A program made the translations under genes and the position numbers. This document shows positions 56,935 through 64,000 of a stretch of DNA of 64,000 nt, one piece after another. Source of the DNA: Diadophis punctatus similis (lineage: Eukaryota > Chordata > Lepidosauria > Squamata > Dipsadidae); NCBI GenBank assembly GCA_023053685.1, contig JALIGW010000062.1:1706974-1770973 (forward strand), written 5' to 3'. Numbering within the stretch: the stretch's first letter is position 1; each line of letters opens with the position of its first letter. A model generated the notes under the pieces. That model searched no databases. It saw nothing but the letters and a program-made list of their open reading frames with translations, and was not told the DNA's origin.

Positions 56935-57825
56935 CCGTATTTTTTGGAGTATAAGACACACCTTTTTACCTCCCAAAAGAGGGTGAAAACTTGGGTGCGT
57001 CTTATACACTAAATGTAGCCCCACCCAGCCACCACCACCCTTTGGCCTCTGCCTCCCAGCAATTTACCTCCTTGCAGTAAAAAGCGCAGAGCCTGATTAG
57101 CACAAGCAACTGATTATCTGCCTCCCGACCAGCAGCTGACTGAGGCTTGCAAGCTGCGTGCTAAAATGAAACTGAAACTATGGTAGCTGCAAGGAGGCAA
57201 ATTGCCGGGAGGTAGACTGCTGGCAATGTTGGACTGCTGAAACCCCAAGGAGGTAAGTCAATAACTATAAATGTCTATAGAATGTTCAAATTAGACTTAT
57301 TTTTTAAAGACTGCTTTATTATTGTTCTAGACAACTTAACAAAATGAAGAAGCTTTTTAAAATAAATGCTTGATCTGAAGAGGCCCAGTGCTATTGTATC
57401 TTCTTTTAAATAGCAGAGAATAACTATACTTCCAGAAAGCCACATCAAATTTAAAGATCTGTAAAAGTATAATCTGAAATGTAACAGTGTCCTGTTTAGT
57501 ATTAAGATAAGGCAGCTGAGTTAAACCCTGACTTAGTCATGTTTGGAGTAGATCTATTAAAATAATTGGGAGGAGTTAGTGTGACTACATTTAAGAAAAC
57601 TTTCTGGCATTAATATACTGCCATAATGTACATTTCTCCAATTCTTTGCTATTTCTATGGGTCAGACACACATGCACAGAAATACATAGCAAACAGTGTA
57701 TATCATCTGTGCTGTTTGCTGTTTGGCAAATTGCTTGGAGGCAGAGGCCTTTTTCCCTTGTTTTCCTCCCCCAAAACTAAGGTGCGTCTTATACTCCGGT
57801 GAGTCTTATACTCCAAAAAATACGG
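56935..57825. mobile_element. MITE with CCGTATTTTT ends and TA duplication, 891 bp
   Basis: It starts CCGTATTTTTTGGAGTATAA and ends TATACTCCAAAAAATACGG, with TA on each side (56933-56934 and 57826-57827). Both ends carry doubled GTGCGTCTTATAC-like words. No transposase frame is visible. Confidence 0.9.
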
Positions 57826-57827
57826 TA

Positions 57828-58400
57828 AGTACAGTAAATCAATAACTTAAATAGGTCTCCCAGTCACCCCAAAAACCTGGGGATTTTCATCACCCGAGAA
57901 GTCAGGTGGCTTCACCAGATGCACTTCAGAGGGTTTCTTGAGATTGGCAGTAGGGCAGTGGTTTTAATTATTGGTGTTTATGTTTGCAACCATGTATTAA
58001 TCTTATCTCTGCATTTTTCCCCCCACTGGTAGCTGTTTGGAGCCTCCTCTTTCTTTTTGTTGTTTAGATGTTAGCCGAAGATTTACTGCTGACGGTGTTT
58101 TAGAACAGCAGGATATAAAAACCAGGGCTAGCGACAGAATTTATACTCCGGGATTTGCCGGGTTTGGAATCTTGGCTTGTGCCACCTGGACTCTTTCAAG
58201 CCAGCTAAAAGAGGATAGATGTGAGCTTGTACAGACCCCAGGATCTCTGTTTCAAGAGGGCCCCACATGTTTCTCTTAACCCCTTTTTGGTCAGCAGTGT
58301 CTCATCCCCCCTCCCTTCCCCATGCACATTCCAAATTGAAGATTCCTGCCACAATGGAAAGCCCCCTGGGTTGCCCTGGGATGGCAGAATGGCCCTGAAT
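57828..58400. other. OLFM1 intron sequence, no feature
   Basis: A short frame at 58037-58279 has no recognisable similarity. Confidence 0.35.
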
Positions 58401-58402
58401 CA

Positions 58403-60794
<2,392 letters not shown>

Positions 60795-60844
60795 TCAAGG
60801 AAAGGAAGAGCAGAAATAACAGATACAAGTTGCAGCTACCTACA

Positions 60845-60995
60845 TTTCATTTGAATTTAAGGAAGAACTTTACTGAAAATAACAATGGTCCAACAGTGGA
60901 ACTATCTACTTAGAGAGGTTGCAGATTCTCCAACTCTGGAAGTTTTTAAAAAGTTGGACAGTCACCTCTTGGTAATAGCTTAATTGATTTTCCTG
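60845..60995 (+). mobile_element. Old CR1 LINE 3' fragment
   Basis: Sense CR1-like words (AAGGAAGAACTTTACTGA, TGGAAGTTTTTAAAAAGTTG, GACAGTCACCTCTTGGTA). Strongly diverged, so older than the others. Confidence 0.6.
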
Positions 60996-61107
60996 AACAT
61001 GGTAGAGAGTAATTCAATGATTCTACACTTTTAGGATAACAGAATATGTGCGATACGACTTGTAGAAAATGGCTTGAACTTTCCATGACAAGATAGCAAT
61101 ACCAATA

Positions 61108-62309
61108 CCGTGTTTCCCCAAAAATAAGACATATCCCGAAAATAAGCCCCACAGGGCTTTTCAGGACATGCGTGGAAATAAGCCACCCCCTGAAAATAAG
61201 CCCCCCCAACTATTTCCGGGGAAAGGGGGGGACATGCCGGGAGCCGCTCTTTTTGCGGCGGACCAGCTCGGCTCCTCTGGGCTCTGCCTATGGCAATTTA
61301 AAAGGCGCTTCTGCCCGCGAGGAAGAGGGGGCGAGCATCGATCCCTGCCTCTGCGCAGGCAGGAGCGCATTTCAAAATGCTGCCAAAGGCAGCCCAGAGC
61401 AGACAAGCCAATCCAGCAAGTCAGGGAGGCGTCGGCAAGAGGCGGAGCTGAAAGGGATGGCGACAAGGAAGTTTTGCTTCTCAAGCCCTGCCCTCATCTG
61501 GGCATTTCAAACTGACGTAGACAGAGGCTCACTGCCTACTGGCTCGCCTGCTCTGGGTTGCCTTCGGTAGCATTTTAAAACACATGCTTCTGCCTGCGAA
61601 GAACAGGAGGCAAGCATCGCAAGCAAAACGCATCCCTTCAAAACGCTTTGAAGGAGTTTGGGGTTTCAGGCGGGGGATGGGGCGGGGTGTCCCTGTCGCC
61701 GCTGCCTTCCTCACTCGTGCCGCGCCGCGCCCCACCCCATACCCCACCCGAAACCCCCAAACTCCTTCAAAGCATTTTGAATCCTGCCTGCGATGAACCC
61801 AGAGCAGGCCAGCCAGTCTTCTGTAACTTCGGCTCTTCGGCTTCCAAATCCAGCCTGGAAAGCAGCCGCTCTGCATGAGCGTCTAGGATGCGCATCTCGC
61901 GCTGGGGTTTGCCTTGGCAGGGCAATTGTCCTCATCCCCGCTGCTTCTGGATTTGGAAGCCGAAGAGTCGAAGAAGTTTGGGGGAAAGAAAGACTTCTGC
62001 TGCTTCTGCTTTTGATTGCACGGTTGATTGTCTTTTTCTTTCCCCCAAACTTCTTTGGCTCTTCGGCTTCCAAATCCAGAAGCGGCTGACGTGGTCTCTC
62101 GGCTTGTCTGTCTGCAAGGTTTTTTTCCCTAAACAGACTAGCCGAGAGACCACAGAGCTGGCAAACCTCCAGTAAGTGATGCGTCTCGGGCCCCGCCCCA
62201 CCTGCACCCCGAAAATAATAAGCCACCCCCTGAAAATAAGGCCAGGGGCATTTTTGGGGGAGGGGTTCAAAAAAATATAAGCCCCTGTCTTATTTTCGGG
62301 GAAACATGG
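61108..62309. mobile_element. MITE-like element, 1.2 kb, CCGTGTTTCCCC ends, TA duplication
   Basis: It starts CCGTGTTTCCCCAAAAATAA and ends CTTATTTTCGGGGAAACATGG, with TA on both sides (61106-61107 and 62310-62311). The interior is a series of inverted repeats: 61640-61780 (AACGCTTTGAAGGAGTTTGG against its complement) and 61940-62087 (CTTCTGGATTTGGAAGCCGA against its complement). CpG-rich throughout. Open frames here come from the palindromes. Confidence 0.85.
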
Positions 62310-62310
62310 T

Positions 62311-62546
62311 AGCATTTAGACCTATATACCACTTCACAGTGTTTTACAGCCCTCTCTAAGTGGTTTACAGAGTCAGCCTCTTGCCCCCAACAATCCGGGT
62401 CCTCATTTTATCCACCTCGGAAGGATGAAAGGCTGAGTCAACCTTGAGCCTGGTGAGATTCGAACTGCCAAATTGCAGGCAGCCGGCAGTCAGCAAAAGT
62501 AGCCTGCAGTACTGCACTCTAACCACTGCGCTACCATGGCTCAGGC
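62311..62546 (-). mobile_element. tRNA-derived SINE (subfamily A)
   Basis: Full-length minus-strand copy (tail AGCATTTAGACCTATATACC, head GCGCTACCATGGCTCA at about 62543), immediately next to the 61108 element's TA. Confidence 0.92.
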
Positions 62547-63176
62547 GGATGGGGAAAAATAGCAACCAGGTTTGTAGCTCAGTAAACTCAAAGGCTGCAG
62601 TTCTGTCCTTCTTGGCCTGCTTGTAAGCCCCGTGATACTTCCTTGCTCCCGAGTAGAAATACAGTAAAGTCTTCACTTGGATTGGAGGGACAGAAGGACA
62701 AACGTTGATTAAATGACAAATGAGATTTTGTGCACAACATTGCTCTGTAAAGCCTGACACTGTTTGAAATCAAAGTGACATCTGTTACAAAGCCAATTGA
62801 ACTCCATGAAACTGAGGGTTTACCCTACGCAGGTGTAGGTGTGCTGTTGTTACCCAATGCAGTCAAAGAAAGGCAGTCAGACAGAGGTAAGGTTCTTCTT
62901 GTAACAGTTATATCATTACAATAATATTTGTGTGTGTATCATCAAATAATGCTACGATTTACAGGTGGGATGCTGGAATTCATTCATTCATTCTTGATTT
63001 TATTCATAAGATGTCTAATCCAGAAGTATCTTAGGGCAGCATTTAAAAAAATGCAAAAACCTATTACGTAAACTACACAGGAAATAAATCAGTAATGAAC
63101 AAGAAAAAAAACAAGACTCCACTCCAGGGGAATAGAAGTAGAATTGAACAAGACTCTGCTTTCAGCTCCTACCTCG
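62547..63176. other. No gene recognised (upstream OLFM1 intron)
   Basis: No sequence resembling the missing OLFM1 exons. Nothing else is supported. Confidence 0.4.
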
Positions 63177-63184
63177 TCCTAGAC

Positions 63185-63300
63185 CAGGGGTCCCCAAACT
63201 TGGCAACTTTAAGACTTGTGGACTTCAACTCCCAGAATTCTCCAGCCAGCTATGCTGTGAAGTACACAAGCCTTAAAGTTGCCAAGTTTGAAGATCTCTG
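63185..63300. mobile_element. Hairpin MITE, 116 bp, perfect TSD
   Basis: It starts CAGGGGTCCCCAAACTTGGC and ends CAAGTTTGAAGATCTCTG. Both flanks are TCCTAGAC (63177-63184 and 63301-63308). Arms are imperfect, with a short deletion in the right arm. Confidence 0.94.
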
Positions 63301-63308
63301 TCCTAGAC

Positions 63309-63638
63309 AGAGGTCTGCTGGAAAAGGCAGAGTTTAAAAGCTTTCTAGAAAAACCACAGGGTGGGTGAGGGCTGTATGGACAAGGAGGGAGGAACCTGCT
63401 ACTCCAAAGAGTAGCAACACGCCTCTCAGATCACATAAGGTGGTACAGTTTGATTGATGGGCCTGAAATATGCCAACATGGCTAGAGCTGAGAGAATCTA
63501 GGATCAACTGGATAAGTCCAAACCATCTCTCAGATTGCTGACGATCGTTGGGCATGTATATGTTTTGCTGCCAACATGCCAGTCCACCCACCCACCCTTC
63601 TATCAACTGCTTCATTTACAGCAATTTGTAGGGTAAAA
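63309..63638. other. No gene recognised
   Basis: Upstream OLFM1 intron sequence. No feature is supported. Confidence 0.35.
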
Positions 63639-63639
63639 A

Positions 63640-64000
63640 GATGTTGAGACTCTAGAAAGAGTGCAGAGGAGAGCAAACAGGATGATTAGGGGACTGGAGA
63701 CTAAAACACATGAAGAACGGTTACAGGAACTGGGCATGGCTAGTCTAGTGAAGAGAAGAACCAGGGGAGACAGGATAGCAGTCTTCTAATACTTGAGGGG
63801 CTGCCACAGAGAGGAGGGGGTCAGGCTGTTCTCCAAGGCACCCGAAGGCCAGACAAGGAATAATGGATGGAAACTGATCAAGGAGAGATTCAACCTGGAA
63901 ATAAGGAGAAATTTCCTGACAGTGAGAACAATCCACCAATGGAACAGAAGTTGCCTTCGGAAGTTGTGGGAGCTTCATCACTGGAGGCTTTCAAGAAGAG
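63640..64000 (+). mobile_element. CR1 LINE 3' region, cut by the window end
   Basis: Sense CR1 (GTTGAGACTCTAGAAAGAGTG, GGCATGGCTAGTCTAGTGAA, GGGCTGCCACAGAGAGGAGG) continuing past 64000. Starts within the RT C-terminal region. Confidence 0.88.

Noticed and set aside
61172..62315. Open frames of 95-171 codons on both strands
   Set aside because: They fall inside the foldback element with TA duplication and repeat one another's residues through its palindromes.

Overview
The window is nuclear DNA of a squamate reptile, most probably a snake. Three things point there: many CR1-type LINE 3' ends (several running straight into tetra-, penta- or trinucleotide microsatellites), a tRNA-derived SINE with a recurring 3' tail, and a dense set of short hAT-type DNA transposons. 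The lineage is inferred from repeat content. No marker gene other than OLFM1 is present to test it.

Only one host gene is convincing: the 3' part of OLFM1 (noelin-1/pancortin) on the minus strand. Its last four coding exons lie at 60546-60701, 58762-58981, 52592-52698 and 50084-50758. They splice in perfect phase to 385 residues, matching residues 101-485 of the 485-residue mammalian protein. The 3' UTR runs to about 49130, with an AATAAA signal at 49155-49150. The upstream exons that carry the signal peptide and the N-terminal cysteines are not in the window and should lie beyond 64000.

The rest, about 1-49100, is intergenic repeat mosaic. In order it holds a TATC array and SINE (0.4-1.2 kb), hAT MITEs (1.2-8.3 kb), LTR-like and foldback sequence (9-11 kb), MITEs and an L2-like LINE (11-13.4 kb), a GAAA array, a CpG-island-like block (14.6-15.4 kb), LTRs (15.4-15.9 and 19.1-20.3 kb), nested MITEs with a 180-bp-arm inverted repeat (22.4-24.4 kb), nested MITEs inside a CR1-seeded pentanucleotide array (26.6-27.6 kb), many CR1 fragments (28-47 kb) and a TTG/TTC array (47.8-48 kb). 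The OLFM1 introns hold SINEs, perfect-hairpin MITEs and longer elements that duplicate TA.

Exact 8-bp target duplications let the borders of about 13 hAT-type insertions be placed to the base, and five more have 7/8 duplications. Several are nested, so their relative ages can be read. The most interesting signals are eight perfect NRF1-consensus palindromes, most of them inside these MITEs; a near-perfect 368-bp GC-rich inverted repeat; a MITE with intact ends that appears to carry a captured exon; a CpG-rich block bearing a transposon end; and a hAT insertion placed exactly in the TATA box of a solo LTR.
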